64,000 bases of DNA from Streptomyces stelliscabiei (GCF_014873495.1 NZ_JADBGF010000001.1:4650001-4714000), one strand, 5' to 3'; positions 41,760 through 51,224 are shown, counted from the first letter of the stretch. Translations and numbers: made by a program. Notes: generated by a model from the sequence alone, not told the origin.

Positions 41760-42197
41760 ATGTCCCGCCCCGCGGACCACGCGAACGGCACGGAACAGCC
41801 GGGTCCGAAGCAACGCGTCGTCACGGCCTTCCAGCGTTACGTCGCCAACCCGGTCCTGCGCCGGGTACCGCTCCAGACCGTGCTGGAGACCACCGGCCGC
41901 ACCTCCGGTCTCCCCCGTCGTACCCCGATCGGCGGCCGTCGCGTGGGCGACACGTTCTGGCTGGTCTCGGAGTACGGCGAGAGGTCCCAGTACATCCGCA
42001 ACATCAAGGCCGACCCGTCGGTGCGGGTGCGCATCCGGGGCCGCTGGCACACCGGCACCGCCCGTCTCCTCCCGGACGACGACCCGGTGGCCCGCCTGCG
42101 GACCCTGCCCCGTCTGAACAGCGCGGCGGTGCGGGTGCTGGGGTCGGGGCTGCTGACGGTGCGGGTGGATCTGCGGGGCAGGGGGCGCACCCCGTAG
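41760..42197 (+). CDS. Nitroreductase/quinone reductase family (DDN-like) protein
   Basis: A protein of about 145 residues with the family core LETTGRTSGLPRRTPIGGRR, FWLVSEYGERSQYIRNIKADP and VRVRIRGRWHTGTARLL. This is the split-barrel of F420-dependent deazaflavin nitroreductases (PF04075). ATG 41760 follows GAGGAG. The adjacent fbiC region makes use of F420 plausible. The natural substrate is unknown; quinones are likely from family knowledge. Confidence 0.85.
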   Translation: MSRPADHANGTEQPGPKQRVVTAFQRYVANPVLRRVPLQTVLETTGRTSGLPRRTPIGGRRVGDTFWLVSEYGERSQYIRNIKADPSVRVRIRGRWHTGTARLLPDDDPVARLRTLPRLNSAAVRVLGSGLLTVRVDLRGRGRTP

Positions 42198-42206
42198 CGG
42201 TCCCCG

Positions 42207-42464
42207 TCAGGCGTCCTCGGGTTCCAGCTCGAAGGTGAAGTAGATGCTCAGCGTGTAGGGCTCGTCCTCGTCGTACGCGTAGTCCCAGGACACGTCCACC
42301 AGGAAGACGTCGTGCTCCCCCACCCACGCGTGGGCCTTCCGGAACGCCTCCGCGGCGGTCGTGGCCGGGAACAGTTTCCTCGCCATGGGATGGACCTGGG
42401 ACTCGGCGTCCGAGTCGTCGAAGCCCTCCGGAACGGCCAGGCAGAGATCGGGGTCGAGGTCCAT
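42207..42464 (-). CDS. Small acidic hypothetical protein
   Basis: An 85-residue product starting at ATG 42464, with GGAAGG about ten bases upstream. Its C-terminal half is very acidic and strand-rich (VDVSWDYAYDEDEPY). No motif or signal is recognised. It is convergent with the DDN-like gene, nine bases from its stop. The frame is open further upstream but loses protein-like composition. Confidence 0.6.
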   Translation of the reverse strand: MDLDPDLCLAVPEGFDDSDAESQVHPMARKLFPATTAAEAFRKAHAWVGEHDVFLVDVSWDYAYDEDEPYTLSIYFTFELEPEDA

Positions 42465-42676
42465 GGGGTGCGCGCCCTTCCTGTTCCTGTCGGTCGCCCC
42501 GTAAGACCGCCGCACCCCCGGGAGGGGTTGCTCCGGGCCGGCCGACTCAGTCCGGGCGGCCGTCCGGGCGGGTCGTCCGGACGGTCGTCCAGACCTCGCC
42601 GCCCTCCACCCGCACCACGCACTCCATGGTGACCACTGCGCCCGCCTCGCGAAGACGGGCAAAAGGGGTGAACAGG

Positions 42677-43432
42677 TCAGAACACCGGCGGGCGGGCCGC
42701 CGGTGGCCGACACGCCACGAACACGAACTCCCTGCCGGGACGGTCGGGGGCGTCCCGTACGTCCTCCAGCACGTATCCGTGCGCGGCGAGATCCGCCTCG
42801 ACCTCGTGCCGTTCGCGGAATCTGAGGGTCGAGTCGGAGGTGAGCGGCGACTCGCCCCTGCCGCTGTCGAGGACGTAGTGCCAGCGGAAGGTCACCAGTG
42901 GGCCGGTGACCCGCGTCAGCTCCACCCAGCTCTCGACCGCGCCGAGGCCCGGTACCTCGGTGACCCGGTACGAGTCCTCGCGATTCCACGCCTCCCAGGC
43001 CCGCGCGGCCGGGTCACGGGTCTCGAAGACCAGCCTGCCGCCCGGTCGCAGCGCCCCGTACGCCCCCGCGAGCGTCCGCCGCCACGCCCCCGGTTCCACG
43101 ATCGCCTGCGCCACGTTGGCCGTCATCGTGGCGAGGTCGGCCCGGAGCGGGGGAAGGGCGGTCGCGTCACCGTGGATCCACCGGACCCGGTCGGCCCCCG
43201 GTCTGGCCCGCGCGACATCGAGACAGGCGCCGGCCGGGTCGACCCCGACGACCTCCACCCCACGCTCCGCCAGCAGCAGCGCGAAGACGCCCGTTCCGCA
43301 GCCGATGTCGAGCACCCTCCTCGCGCCGGACTCCTCCGCGAGCCGGAGGTAGGCGTCCAGGTCGCCGCGATCGGGGTCGAGGGGGTCGTACAGCTCGGCC
43401 AGCCGTCGGTCACGGAAGATCTCGTCAGCCAT
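42677..43432 (-). CDS. Class I SAM-dependent methyltransferase
   Basis: A 251-residue protein with motif I VLDIGCGTGVFALLLAE near residue 40, VVGVDPAG (motif post I) and IHGDATALPPL. It is a Rossmann-type small-molecule methyltransferase with a C-terminal substrate cap. ATG 43432 is the start, divergent from the vgb-like gene. The substrate cannot be inferred. Confidence 0.87.
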   Translation of the reverse strand: MADEIFRDRRLAELYDPLDPDRGDLDAYLRLAEESGARRVLDIGCGTGVFALLLAERGVEVVGVDPAGACLDVARARPGADRVRWIHGDATALPPLRADLATMTANVAQAIVEPGAWRRTLAGAYGALRPGGRLVFETRDPAARAWEAWNREDSYRVTEVPGLGAVESWVELTRVTGPLVTFRWHYVLDSGRGESPLTSDSTLRFRERHEVEADLAAHGYVLEDVRDAPDRPGREFVFVACRPPAARPPVF

Positions 43433-43561
43433 GCGGCCACGGTAGGGGACGTGAGTGGTGCCCCCAACAGCCTTTGTCCTGCACGCAATTCACGCGACAC
43501 GGCCCAGGGCCTCTGGAACGCTGTGCGTCGACCGCCGTTCCCGACCGAGGGTCTCTCATCC

Positions 43562-44494
43562 ATGTCTGCTCGCCGCCCGACCGTGTCCATCCAGGAGTTC
43601 CCCGTCTCCGACGCCGAGGCCGGACCGTACGGAATCGCCGCCGGGCCGGACGGCGCGCTGTGGTTCACGCTGGTTCACGCCGGGCGCATCGGCAGGCTCA
43701 CGCCCGACGGCGAGACCACGTCGTACGCCCTCTCCTCGGCGTCCGGCGGGCCTTCGCTCATCACACCCGGGCCGGACGGGGCCCTGTGGTTCACGGAGTT
43801 CCGGGAGCATCGGATCGGACGGATCAGCACGGCCGGGGAGGCCACGTCCTTCGCCCTGCCGACGCCCGACGCCGGGCCGTTCGGGATCGCGGTCGGTCCC
43901 GACGACGCGCTGTGGTTCACGGAGGCGGGGGCCGACCGGATCGGCCGGATCACGACCGAAGGGGAGATCGTGGAGTTCCCGCTGCCGGTCTCCGGGGCGT
44001 TCGTGTCGGCCATCGCCGCCGGGCCGGACGGCCGGCTGTGGTTCACGATGAACCAGGCGAACGCGATCGGTGCCATCACGCCGGACGGGGAGGTGGCCGT
44101 CCACCCGCTGCCGACGCCGGGCGCCGGTCCCGTGGGAATCACCGCCGGAGGTGACGGGGCCCTGTGGTTCGTCGAGATCGGAGCCGGGCAGATCGGCCGG
44201 ATCACGCCGGACGGGAAGATCGACGAGTTCCCCCTGCCCGACCGCGAGTCCCGCCCGCACGCCATCGTCGCCGACTCCGACGGCGCCTGCTGGTTCACCG
44301 AGTGGGGCGCGAACCGCGTCGGCCGCATCGCCTACGACGACCGTCACCCGGAAACGCCCGAGATCCACGAACACGAGCTGCCGACCCCGTCATCGGAGCC
44401 CCACGGCATCGCCCTCGGCCCGGACGGCGCCCTGTGGACGGCCCTGGAGACCGGCGCGGTGGCCCGCGTCCGGCCCGCCGGGAACGCGGGTTGA
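43562..44494 (+). CDS. vgb: Virginiamycin B lyase-like beta-propeller
   Basis: The 310-residue protein is built of seven repeats of the type GPDGALWFTE...RIGRITTEGE, the beta-propeller of virginiamycin B lyase. Vgb linearises streptogramin B by C-O lyase chemistry with Mg. The HAIV and WFTEWGANRVGRI segments hold the expected catalytic His and Glu region. ATG 43562 follows GAGGG. Family members may have other roles, since many environmental Vgb homologues are untested; no streptogramin cluster is nearby. Confidence 0.82.
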   Translation: MSARRPTVSIQEFPVSDAEAGPYGIAAGPDGALWFTLVHAGRIGRLTPDGETTSYALSSASGGPSLITPGPDGALWFTEFREHRIGRISTAGEATSFALPTPDAGPFGIAVGPDDALWFTEAGADRIGRITTEGEIVEFPLPVSGAFVSAIAAGPDGRLWFTMNQANAIGAITPDGEVAVHPLPTPGAGPVGITAGGDGALWFVEIGAGQIGRITPDGKIDEFPLPDRESRPHAIVADSDGACWFTEWGANRVGRIAYDDRHPETPEIHEHELPTPSSEPHGIALGPDGALWTALETGAVARVRPAGNAG

Positions 44495-44659
44495 CGGTGC
44501 GTCCACCACGGCCCCCGCAGGGGGCTCGCTCGACCTGACGGGCGCAGTCAAGCTCAGATACTGCTCTGAACTCGCGTTTCCGCCTTGTCGCCGTTCTCGG
44601 CCCGGTGTCACGATCACGGCCTCGCCCGCCACCGACGGGCCGACCGACGGGGGTCGTTC

Positions 44660-45205
44660 ATGTCACGCTCAGCACGTATGCCGCGCCGCACACTCACCGC
44701 TCCGGTGCTGCTGTCGGCGGCTCTGCTCTCCACCGGCGCGTGTTCGCCGGACGGCGACAGCGGGCCGCCGAAGCAGCAGCCGGTACGGACGACCCAGCCC
44801 AGCCAGGCGGAGACGGACCCGGCGACGGACTCCGACGAGGCGGACGTGGACCGTGTGTTGGACGACCAAGCTCCCGTTCCCGCGACGGGTCGCGTCATCC
44901 TGCGTCACCACCGGACGCAGGGCAGCGCGCACCTGGAGTTCGCCAAGGCGAGGAAGGGCGAGGGAAACGCCCTCACCGTCGCGGTGAGCTGCGAGGGCAA
45001 GGGCACGATCGAGGTCCGGTTGCGCCCCGGGGGTATCTCGTTCCCCATGGACTGCCTCGACAACGAAGTGACCACCATCGAGAACCAGTTCACCGGCGAC
45101 GACTCGAACCGCGCCGGCACCGTCTCCGTCACCGCCCCCTCCGGAGTGCGCTGGTCCCTGTCCCTCGGCCGCGGTGAGCCGACGGAACAGGACCTCGACG
45201 GTTAG
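44660..45205 (+). CDS. Putative lipoprotein
   Basis: The N-terminus has basic residues, a hydrophobic core (APVLLSAALLS) and a TGAC lipobox with Cys near residue 27, fitting a type II signal peptide. The mature region starts with a Pro/Thr/Asp-rich linker and then a strand-rich domain containing three further Cys. ATG 44660 is chosen because the signal peptide begins there. No catalytic motif is seen. It is monocistronic by spacing. Confidence 0.68.
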   Translation: MSRSARMPRRTLTAPVLLSAALLSTGACSPDGDSGPPKQQPVRTTQPSQAETDPATDSDEADVDRVLDDQAPVPATGRVILRHHRTQGSAHLEFAKARKGEGNALTVAVSCEGKGTIEVRLRPGGISFPMDCLDNEVTTIENQFTGDDSNRAGTVSVTAPSGVRWSLSLGRGEPTEQDLDG

Positions 45206-45221
45206 GGCCTGCTCCCTGGCG

Positions 45222-45791
45222 TCAGCCGGTGGTGCGCGCGAAGGCCGCCAGCGTCGCGAAGTCCGGTTCGCGCAGGCCGAGGCGGGGGTCCACGCGGTGC
45301 AGCAGCGCGGAGTTGTGGTGGTGGGCGGCGACGAGGTCCCGGTCGGCGGGGCCGATCTCGTCGTCGACCCAGGCGAACGGGCGCCCGGCCGCGTGCTCGA
45401 CGAGGCGCCGTGTCTTCCAGAAGACCCCGGGGTACGCGGCGGCCGCCTGGGACGTGCGGGGCGGCACGGCCACGCCCGGCTCGGACCACTCCACCACCGG
45501 CAGCTCCGGCAGTCCGAGGACGGGCGCGATGAACGTGTTCGCCTCGTCGACCCAGGTCGTCGCCCAGGTCACGTCGAACAGCGCGGTCAGCTCCCGCAGT
45601 TGACGGCCGTGGTCGGGGTTGAGCCACACCCGCAGCGGCTTGACGTGGGCCGCGGGCTGTCCCGGGTGCTGGGCGAGCCAGCCCTGCGGCTTCATCCGGT
45701 GGGTGGTGTAACCGGCGGGCCGCCGCTCGGGCTTCGCGGCGTACGGGTTCAGCGGCCCGTCCACGTCCAGGTAGAGGAGCGGGCGGGCCAT
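45222..45791 (-). CDS. HAD-like phosphatase-fold protein
   Basis: A 189-residue protein opening LLYLDVDGPLNP, the DxD motif I of the HAD superfamily. A TWATTW segment and a late WVDDEIGPAD supply the later acidic residues. This is the type called HAD domain in Swiss Army Knife RNA repair proteins by some databases. ATG 45791 overlaps the stop of the upstream TPR gene by one base (TGATG), so translation is coupled. The substrate is unknown. Confidence 0.78.
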   Translation of the reverse strand: MARPLLYLDVDGPLNPYAAKPERRPAGYTTHRMKPQGWLAQHPGQPAAHVKPLRVWLNPDHGRQLRELTALFDVTWATTWVDEANTFIAPVLGLPELPVVEWSEPGVAVPPRTSQAAAAYPGVFWKTRRLVEHAAGRPFAWVDDEIGPADRDLVAAHHHNSALLHRVDPRLGLREPDFATLAAFARTTG

Positions 45792-46621
45792 CAGTCCGTC
45801 TCTCGGGCTCGGGTCCGGGTGTTCCGCCATCGGGTGAGGAGGCCGCGGGTGGAGAGGGTCGTCGGGTCGTCGGCGCCGAGGGCCCGTTCCATCGCGGCGA
45901 CGACGTCGGCCATGTCCTGGACCGCGGCGTCGGTGGCGGCCCCGTCGCCGGCGCGGCCCGCACGGTCGTGGCGCAGGATCGTCAGCGAACTGCGGGTGAT
46001 CAGCGTCAGGTTGTGGTCGGCCCCCAGCTGCTCGCCGGCCACCGCGACGACCTCGGCGTAGGCCGCCTCCGCCTCGTCGGTACGGCCGTCCTGGCCGAGC
46101 CACTCCGCGCGGCAGCAGAGGGCGGCGAGCGTGTCGGGGTGGCCCGGACCGAGGACGCGGGTGAGGTCGGCGGTCAGTCCGTCGAGCGCGGTGAGGCGGT
46201 CGGGCAGGTCCCCCGTCTCGCCGCGCAGTTGAAAGGACAGCAGCCGGGTGGACAGCGTGTCGGGGGCGTCCGGCCCCAGGGCACGGGTCATGTCCGGCAG
46301 GACGGCGTTCAGCCGGTACACCGCGAGGCCGGGCTGCCCCTGCCGCAGGCAGGCCGCCGCCGACAGTGCGCGGGCGCGCAGTACGTCGGGGTCGTCGCCC
46401 CCGAGCCGCCACTGCGCCACGGCCGGCGGGAACGGCACCTCCCGGTTCGCCAGGCGCACCAGGGTGATCACCGCGCCCAGCGTCACCACCAGATGCACCC
46501 AGAGCAGCACACCGACCGGCACGAACAGGGCTCCCACGACCGCGGCCGCGAAGCCGCCCAGGGGCCACCGCCACGCCTTCGCCACACGCCGGCCCTGCCG
46601 GCCACGCCGCTCACGCTGCAT
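45791..46621 (-). CDS. Membrane-anchored tetratricopeptide-type protein
   Basis: Two hydrophobic helices near the N-terminus (about residues 20-57: LGGFAAAVVGALFVP and LVVTLGAVITLV) are followed by TPR-like repeats containing LGPDAPDTLSTR, LGPGHPDTLAALC and LGADDPTTLSTR. This is the TPR_10/TPR_12 pattern of a consensus LG-x-DHPDTL. It is co-translated with the HAD-like gene. A scaffold role is likely; the partner is unknown. Confidence 0.75.
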   Translation of the reverse strand: MQRERRGRQGRRVAKAWRWPLGGFAAAVVGALFVPVGVLLWVHLVVTLGAVITLVRLANREVPFPPAVAQWRLGGDDPDVLRARALSAAACLRQGQPGLAVYRLNAVLPDMTRALGPDAPDTLSTRLLSFQLRGETGDLPDRLTALDGLTADLTRVLGPGHPDTLAALCCRAEWLGQDGRTDEAEAAYAEVVAVAGEQLGADHNLTLITRSSLTILRHDRAGRAGDGAATDAAVQDMADVVAAMERALGADDPTTLSTRGLLTRWRNTRTRARETD

Positions 46622-46661
46622 TCGAACATGATTGCGTCGAGAAGGATCTCAGGGGAAGCCC

Positions 46662-48140
46662 TCACCCCGGCCAGACGATGGCCTGCGTCTCGCTGTACGC
46701 GTGCAGCGCGTACGAGCCCACGTCGCGTCCCACCCCGCTCTTCTTGAACCCGCCGAACGGGGCCTCCATGTTGCGGCCCACGGTGTTCACCCCCACGCCT
46801 CCCGCCCGGAGACGGCGGGCGACACGGAAGGCGCGGGCCACATCACCGGACCAGACGTAGTCGATGAGGCCGTAGTCGCTGTCGTTGGCGAGCGTGACGG
46901 CCTCGTCCTCGTCGTCGAAGGGGAGGACGACCACGACCGGGCCGAAGATCTCCTCGCGGACGACGCGCATGTCCGGGGTGCAGTCCGCGAGGACCGTGGG
47001 CGCGACGTAGAAACCCCGGTCGTACGGCGGCCGTTCGCCGCCCGCCACCACCCGCGCGCCCTCCTTGCGGCCCAGCTCGACGTACGACTCGACGCGGTCG
47101 CGGTGCGCCGCCGAGATGACCGGGCCGACCACCGTGCCCTTCTCGCGCGGGTCGCCCACCGGCAACCGGCCGGCGTACGCCGCCAGTTGGGCGACCAGCC
47201 GGTCGTAGACGCCGCGCTGCGCGATCACCCGTGTCGGTGCCGTGCAGATCTGCCCGCTGTAGAAGGTGAAGGTGGTCGCGATGCCCGCCACCGCCGACTT
47301 CAGGTCCGCGTCGTCGAAGACGACCGCCGCGCCCTTCCCGCCCAGCTCCATCAGCTGGCGCTTCATCCCGCGCCCGCACACCTCCGCGATCCGCTGCCCG
47401 ACCGCCGTCGACCCGGTGAAGCTCACCATGTCGACGTCCGGCGAGTCCACGGCCGCCGCACCGACGTCCGCGCCGGACCCGCTCACCACGTTCACCACCC
47501 CCGGCGGGACACCGGCGGCCTCCAGGGCCTCCGCCATGCGGTAGACGGAGAGCGGGTCCTGCGGGGCCGGCTTCACGACCACCGTGTTGCCCATGGCGAG
47601 GGCGGGGGCGATCTTGCCGGCCGGGTTGGCCCAGGGGTTGTTGTACGAGGTGACGCAGGTGACCACGCCCACGGGGTGCCGTACGGCGAGGGCGCCCATC
47701 ACGGCCGCCGCGCCGAAGGTCCCCGCCTCGTTGATCTGGGGGGCGATCGCCTCCTCCACCGGCTCGACGCGGGAGTACCGCTGGAACCGGGCCGCCCCCA
47801 CCCCGACCTGCATGCCCCGCGCCGTCCCGGTCGTCGCGCCGCTCTCGGCCTGGGCGAGTTCGGCGTACGGGACGAGGTGGCGTCGTATGTGGTCCGCCGT
47901 ACGGGCGAGGATCGCGGCCCGCTCGGCGGCCGGCACCCGCGACCACGGACCGAACGCCTCCCGGGCGGCGGCGGCCGCCGCGTGCACCTGCTCCCGCGAG
48001 GCCTCCGGTGCCCACCCGACGACGTCCTCCGTCGCCGGGTCGACGATCGCGTGGTGCCCGCCGTCGGGCTCCACCCAGGAGCCGCCGACGAACAGCCGCT
48101 GCCGTTGCGGGAACCCCTCCGAAGACCCCGCGGGACTCAC
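46662..48140 (-). CDS. Aldehyde dehydrogenase (NAD(P)+)
   Basis: A 492-residue ALDH: the nucleotide-binding VSFTGSTAVGQRIAEV, the general base region MELGGKGAAVV with its Glu, and the catalytic Cys in YSGQICTAPTR. It oxidises an aldehyde to its acid. GTG 48140 overlaps the amidohydrolase stop by four bases (GTGA), making it the last gene of an LLM/amidohydrolase/ALDH set. It is therefore a likely terminal step of a degradation route that begins at 51187. The promoter is presumably the operator-bearing gap at 51.2 kb. Confidence 0.9.
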   Translation of the reverse strand: MSPAGSSEGFPQRQRLFVGGSWVEPDGGHHAIVDPATEDVVGWAPEASREQVHAAAAAAREAFGPWSRVPAAERAAILARTADHIRRHLVPYAELAQAESGATTGTARGMQVGVGAARFQRYSRVEPVEEAIAPQINEAGTFGAAAVMGALAVRHPVGVVTCVTSYNNPWANPAGKIAPALAMGNTVVVKPAPQDPLSVYRMAEALEAAGVPPGVVNVVSGSGADVGAAAVDSPDVDMVSFTGSTAVGQRIAEVCGRGMKRQLMELGGKGAAVVFDDADLKSAVAGIATTFTFYSGQICTAPTRVIAQRGVYDRLVAQLAAYAGRLPVGDPREKGTVVGPVISAAHRDRVESYVELGRKEGARVVAGGERPPYDRGFYVAPTVLADCTPDMRVVREEIFGPVVVVLPFDDEDEAVTLANDSDYGLIDYVWSGDVARAFRVARRLRAGGVGVNTVGRNMEAPFGGFKKSGVGRDVGSYALHAYSETQAIVWPG

Positions 48141-49867
48141 TTCGTCCTCACCGTCCGCGTGTCCCGCCCGCTGCGCAGCACCTTCCCGGGCACGGCCCCG
48201 GTCACGACGTCGTCGCGGATCGCCTCGACGCCGTTGACCCAGACCGCCCGTACGCCGATCGCCCTGGAGTCGAGGCGCGGACTGTCGCCCGGCAGGTCGT
48301 GCACCAGGGTGGCCTTGCCGGCGTCGACGCGCTCCGGGTCGAAGAGGACCAGGTCCGCATGCCAGCCCTCTCGGACCTGCCCCCGTTCCCGCAGGCCGAA
48401 GAGGCGCGCCGGGTCGTCGGTGAGCATCTTCACCGCCTGTTCGAGGCCGACCAGCTTCCGGCCGCGCAGACAGTCCCCGAGGAACCGGGTGGTGTACGGG
48501 GCGCCGCACATGCGGTCCAGATGGGCGCCCGCGTCCGAGCCGCCGAGCAGGACGTCCTCGTGCCGCCAGGTCTCGGAGCGCAGGGCCCAGGAGTCGGGGT
48601 CGTTGTCGGTGGGCATGGGCCACAGCACCGTACGCAGGTCGTCGGCGGCGCAGATCTCCACCAGGCACTCGAACGGTTCCTGGCCGCGTTCGGCGGCGAT
48701 GTCCTTGACGACGCGCCCGGTCAGGCCCTCGTTCGCCTCGCTGTAGGTGTCCCCGATGACGTAACGCCCGAAGTTGGCGAGCCGCCGGAAGACGCCCGCC
48801 TCCTTGGAGTCCGCGCGCCGCAGCATCTCCGCCCGGACCTCGGGGTCGCGCAGGCGCTCGATCCGCTCGGGCACCGGCAGGCCCAGGACCGGCCCCCATC
48901 CCGGGATCAGGTTGAGCGCGCAGAACGTGCCCAGCGACATGTTCATCGGCGTGAGGATCGGCATGGTCAGGGCCACCACCCGGCCGCCGGCCTTCCGGGC
49001 CCGCTCGCTCGCCTCCAGCTGCCTCGGCACGCGCTCGGGGACGGACGCGTCGATGGTGAGGACGTTCCAGTTGAGGGGCCGGCCGGCGACCGCGCTCATC
49101 TCCACGAAGAGATCGATCTCGTCGTCGCTGAACTGGTCCAGGCATCCGGCGACGATCGCCTCGATCTGGGTGCCCTCGTGTTCGCCCACGGCCCGCGACA
49201 GCGCGATCAGTTCGGCGGGCTTCGCGTGCCGGGACGCGACCGGCCGGCCGTCGCCGTCGCTGTGCGTCGAGGACTGGGTGGTCGACAGGCCCCAGGCCCC
49301 GGCCTCCATCGCCTCGTGGAACAGCCGCAGCATCTGGTCCAGTTGCTCGTCGGTCGGCTGTCCGCCGACCGCGTCCGGCCCCATCACGTACCGCCGCAGC
49401 GCGCAGTGCCCCACCATGAAGCCCGCGTTGACGGCGATGCGCCCTTCGAGGGCGTCCAGGTACTCCCCGAACCCGTTCCAGTTCCAGGGCGCCCCCTCCT
49501 CCAGCGCGACCAGCGACATCCCCTCGACCTTGGACATCATCCGGCGCGTGTAGTCCGCGTCCTCGGGGCGCTCGGGGTTCAGGGGCGCCAGCGTGAACCC
49601 GCAGTTGCCGCCCGCCACCGTCGTCACGCCGTGGTTGAGGGAGGGGGTCGCGTACGGGTCCCAGAACAGCTGGGCGTCGTAGTGGGTGTGCGGGTCGACG
49701 AAGCCGGGGGCGAGGACGAGGCCGCGCGCGTCCTCCGTGGTGCGCGCCTCCTCCGTCACCTCCCCGACGGCGGCGACCCGGCCGTCCCGTATCCCGACGT
49801 CGGCGGTGTACGCGGGGGCGCCCGTTCCGTCCACGACGGTCGCGCCTCTGATCACATGGTCGAGCAC
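48137..49867 (-). CDS. D-aminoacylase-like amidohydrolase
   Basis: The 576-residue TIM-barrel has the metal motif DPHTHYDAQLFWDP, a hydrophobic GNCGFTLAP segment, a HCALRR region, and a late GGSDAGAHLDRMC with the catalytic Asp. This is the N-acyl-D-amino-acid deacylase branch of amidohydrolases. GTG 49867 is the start. It overlaps the ALDH gene and lies 192 bases below the LLM gene; that gap contains a dispersed repeat, so transcription may continue through it. The true substrate may be a lactam or amide intermediate. Confidence 0.85.
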   Translation of the reverse strand: MLDHVIRGATVVDGTGAPAYTADVGIRDGRVAAVGEVTEEARTTEDARGLVLAPGFVDPHTHYDAQLFWDPYATPSLNHGVTTVAGGNCGFTLAPLNPERPEDADYTRRMMSKVEGMSLVALEEGAPWNWNGFGEYLDALEGRIAVNAGFMVGHCALRRYVMGPDAVGGQPTDEQLDQMLRLFHEAMEAGAWGLSTTQSSTHSDGDGRPVASRHAKPAELIALSRAVGEHEGTQIEAIVAGCLDQFSDDEIDLFVEMSAVAGRPLNWNVLTIDASVPERVPRQLEASERARKAGGRVVALTMPILTPMNMSLGTFCALNLIPGWGPVLGLPVPERIERLRDPEVRAEMLRRADSKEAGVFRRLANFGRYVIGDTYSEANEGLTGRVVKDIAAERGQEPFECLVEICAADDLRTVLWPMPTDNDPDSWALRSETWRHEDVLLGGSDAGAHLDRMCGAPYTTRFLGDCLRGRKLVGLEQAVKMLTDDPARLFGLRERGQVREGWHADLVLFDPERVDAGKATLVHDLPGDSPRLDSRAIGVRAVWVNGVEAIRDDVVTGAVPGKVLRSGRDTRTVRTK

Positions 49868-49930
49868 GGCTACGCCCCTTCCACACAGGCGACAAGCACG
49901 GATACGAAGGCTGTGCTGCCACGCCCCGAA

Positions 49931-49950
49931 GGGGCGCGGGGAACTGCGCG
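49931..49950. repeat. Dispersed 20-bp repeat, fourth copy
   Basis: GGGGCGCGGGGAACTGCGCG, identical to the three copies near 37 kb, lies between the LLM and amidohydrolase genes. It is followed by AGCAACCACGAC and preceded by a small CGCCCC/GGGGCG hairpin. Confidence 0.85.
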
Positions 49951-50059
49951 AGCAACCACGACGGGCCCGCGGCCGACGGACGAACCGGCCCGCCGCCGAC
50001 GGACCGACCTGGGCCCGCCGCCGACGGACGCACCGCGGCCCACCGGCGCCGGACGCACC

Positions 50060-51187
50060 TCAGCCGGCGCTCGCCGCGGAGCGGAACCGCGACGTCCGGT
50101 GCACCGGGTCCGTGTCGATCTTCGGGATCACGTGCTCCCCGACCAGCCGGATCGTCTGCAGGGTCGCCTCCTTCGGCACCCCCACCGGCAGCCCGAAGCT
50201 GAGCTGGTCCGCCCCGGCCTGCTCCCAGCGCTTGCACTGGCGGAACACCTCGTCCGGGTCCCCGCAGATCAACAGCTCCTCCTCGATGAGCAGTTCGATG
50301 AACTCCTCGTTGTACTCGGGCAGCGTCTCCGGCCACACGGGGAAGCCGTCGGGCCGGGGGAAGGTGTCGTGGTACCGGAAGACGAGCGACGGCAGGTAGT
50401 GCAGCCCGCCGTTCACGGCGATACGGACCGCCTCGTCGTGGGTGGGCGCGCAGATCGCGGTCGTCGTCACCATGACGTTGTCGTTGACGAAGTCACCGAT
50501 GGGTTCGGCGTCGACGATCGCCGTCTTGTACTTCTCCAGCACCCACTCCATGTCGGAGACCTTCTGCACACTGAAGCCGAGCACGCCGAGCCCCTTGCGC
50601 GCGGCCATGGAGTACGAGGGCGGCGACCCGGCGGCGTACCACATCGCGGGGTGCGACTTCCCGTACGGCTTGGGCAGGATCTTGCGCGGCGGGAGGGACC
50701 AGTGCTTGCCCTGGAAGCCGACGTACTCGTCCTGGAGCCACATCTTGGGGAACTCGGCGATGGTCTCTTCCCAGATCTCCTTGGTGTGGTTCATGTCGGT
50801 CACCCCGGGGATGAACCCGAGGATCTCGTGCGATCCGGCCCCGCGGCCGCTGCCGAACTCGAAGCGGCCCTCGGTGAGATGGTCGAGCATGGTGACCTTC
50901 TCGGCGACCTTCACGGGGTGGTTGACCTGGGCGAGCGGGTTGAAGATGCCGGAGCCGAGATGGATCCGGTCGGTGGCGTGCGCGAGGTAGCCGAGGAAGA
51001 CGTCGTTGGCGGAGAGGTGCGAGTACTCCTCCAGGAAGTGGTGCTCGGACGCCCACGCGTACTTGAAGCCGGACCTGTCCGCCTGGATGACGTACTCGGT
51101 CTCCTCCATCAGCGCCTTGTGCTCGGCGAGCGGGTCCGTCTCGGCCCGCTTGCCCACGTATCCCTGTACAAAGAGCCCGAATTCCAA
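50060..51187 (-). CDS. LLM-class flavin-dependent oxidoreductase
   Basis: A 375-residue luciferase-like monooxygenase: WASEHHFLEEYS (typical of bacterial luciferase-type flavin enzymes), IHLGSGIFNPLAQVNHPVKVAEKVTMLDHLTEGRFEFGSGRG and a long C-terminal region. Length is closer to FMN-dependent than short F420-dependent members. ATG 51187 follows AAGGAGG. It heads the operon that continues to the D-aminoacylase-like and ALDH genes. Two operator copies lie upstream. It probably oxygenates or cleaves the pathway substrate. Confidence 0.88.
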   Translation of the reverse strand: MEFGLFVQGYVGKRAETDPLAEHKALMEETEYVIQADRSGFKYAWASEHHFLEEYSHLSANDVFLGYLAHATDRIHLGSGIFNPLAQVNHPVKVAEKVTMLDHLTEGRFEFGSGRGAGSHEILGFIPGVTDMNHTKEIWEETIAEFPKMWLQDEYVGFQGKHWSLPPRKILPKPYGKSHPAMWYAAGSPPSYSMAARKGLGVLGFSVQKVSDMEWVLEKYKTAIVDAEPIGDFVNDNVMVTTTAICAPTHDEAVRIAVNGGLHYLPSLVFRYHDTFPRPDGFPVWPETLPEYNEEFIELLIEEELLICGDPDEVFRQCKRWEQAGADQLSFGLPVGVPKEATLQTIRLVGEHVIPKIDTDPVHRTSRFRSAASAG

Positions 51188-51224
51188 GGAGGTTCACCGT
51201 CCTCAGCGATACCCGGCGACAGTA

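Noticed and set aside
43562..44494. Proof of streptogramin resistance
   Set aside because: Vgb-like propellers are common in soil bacteria with untested function; sequence alone does not show the activity.
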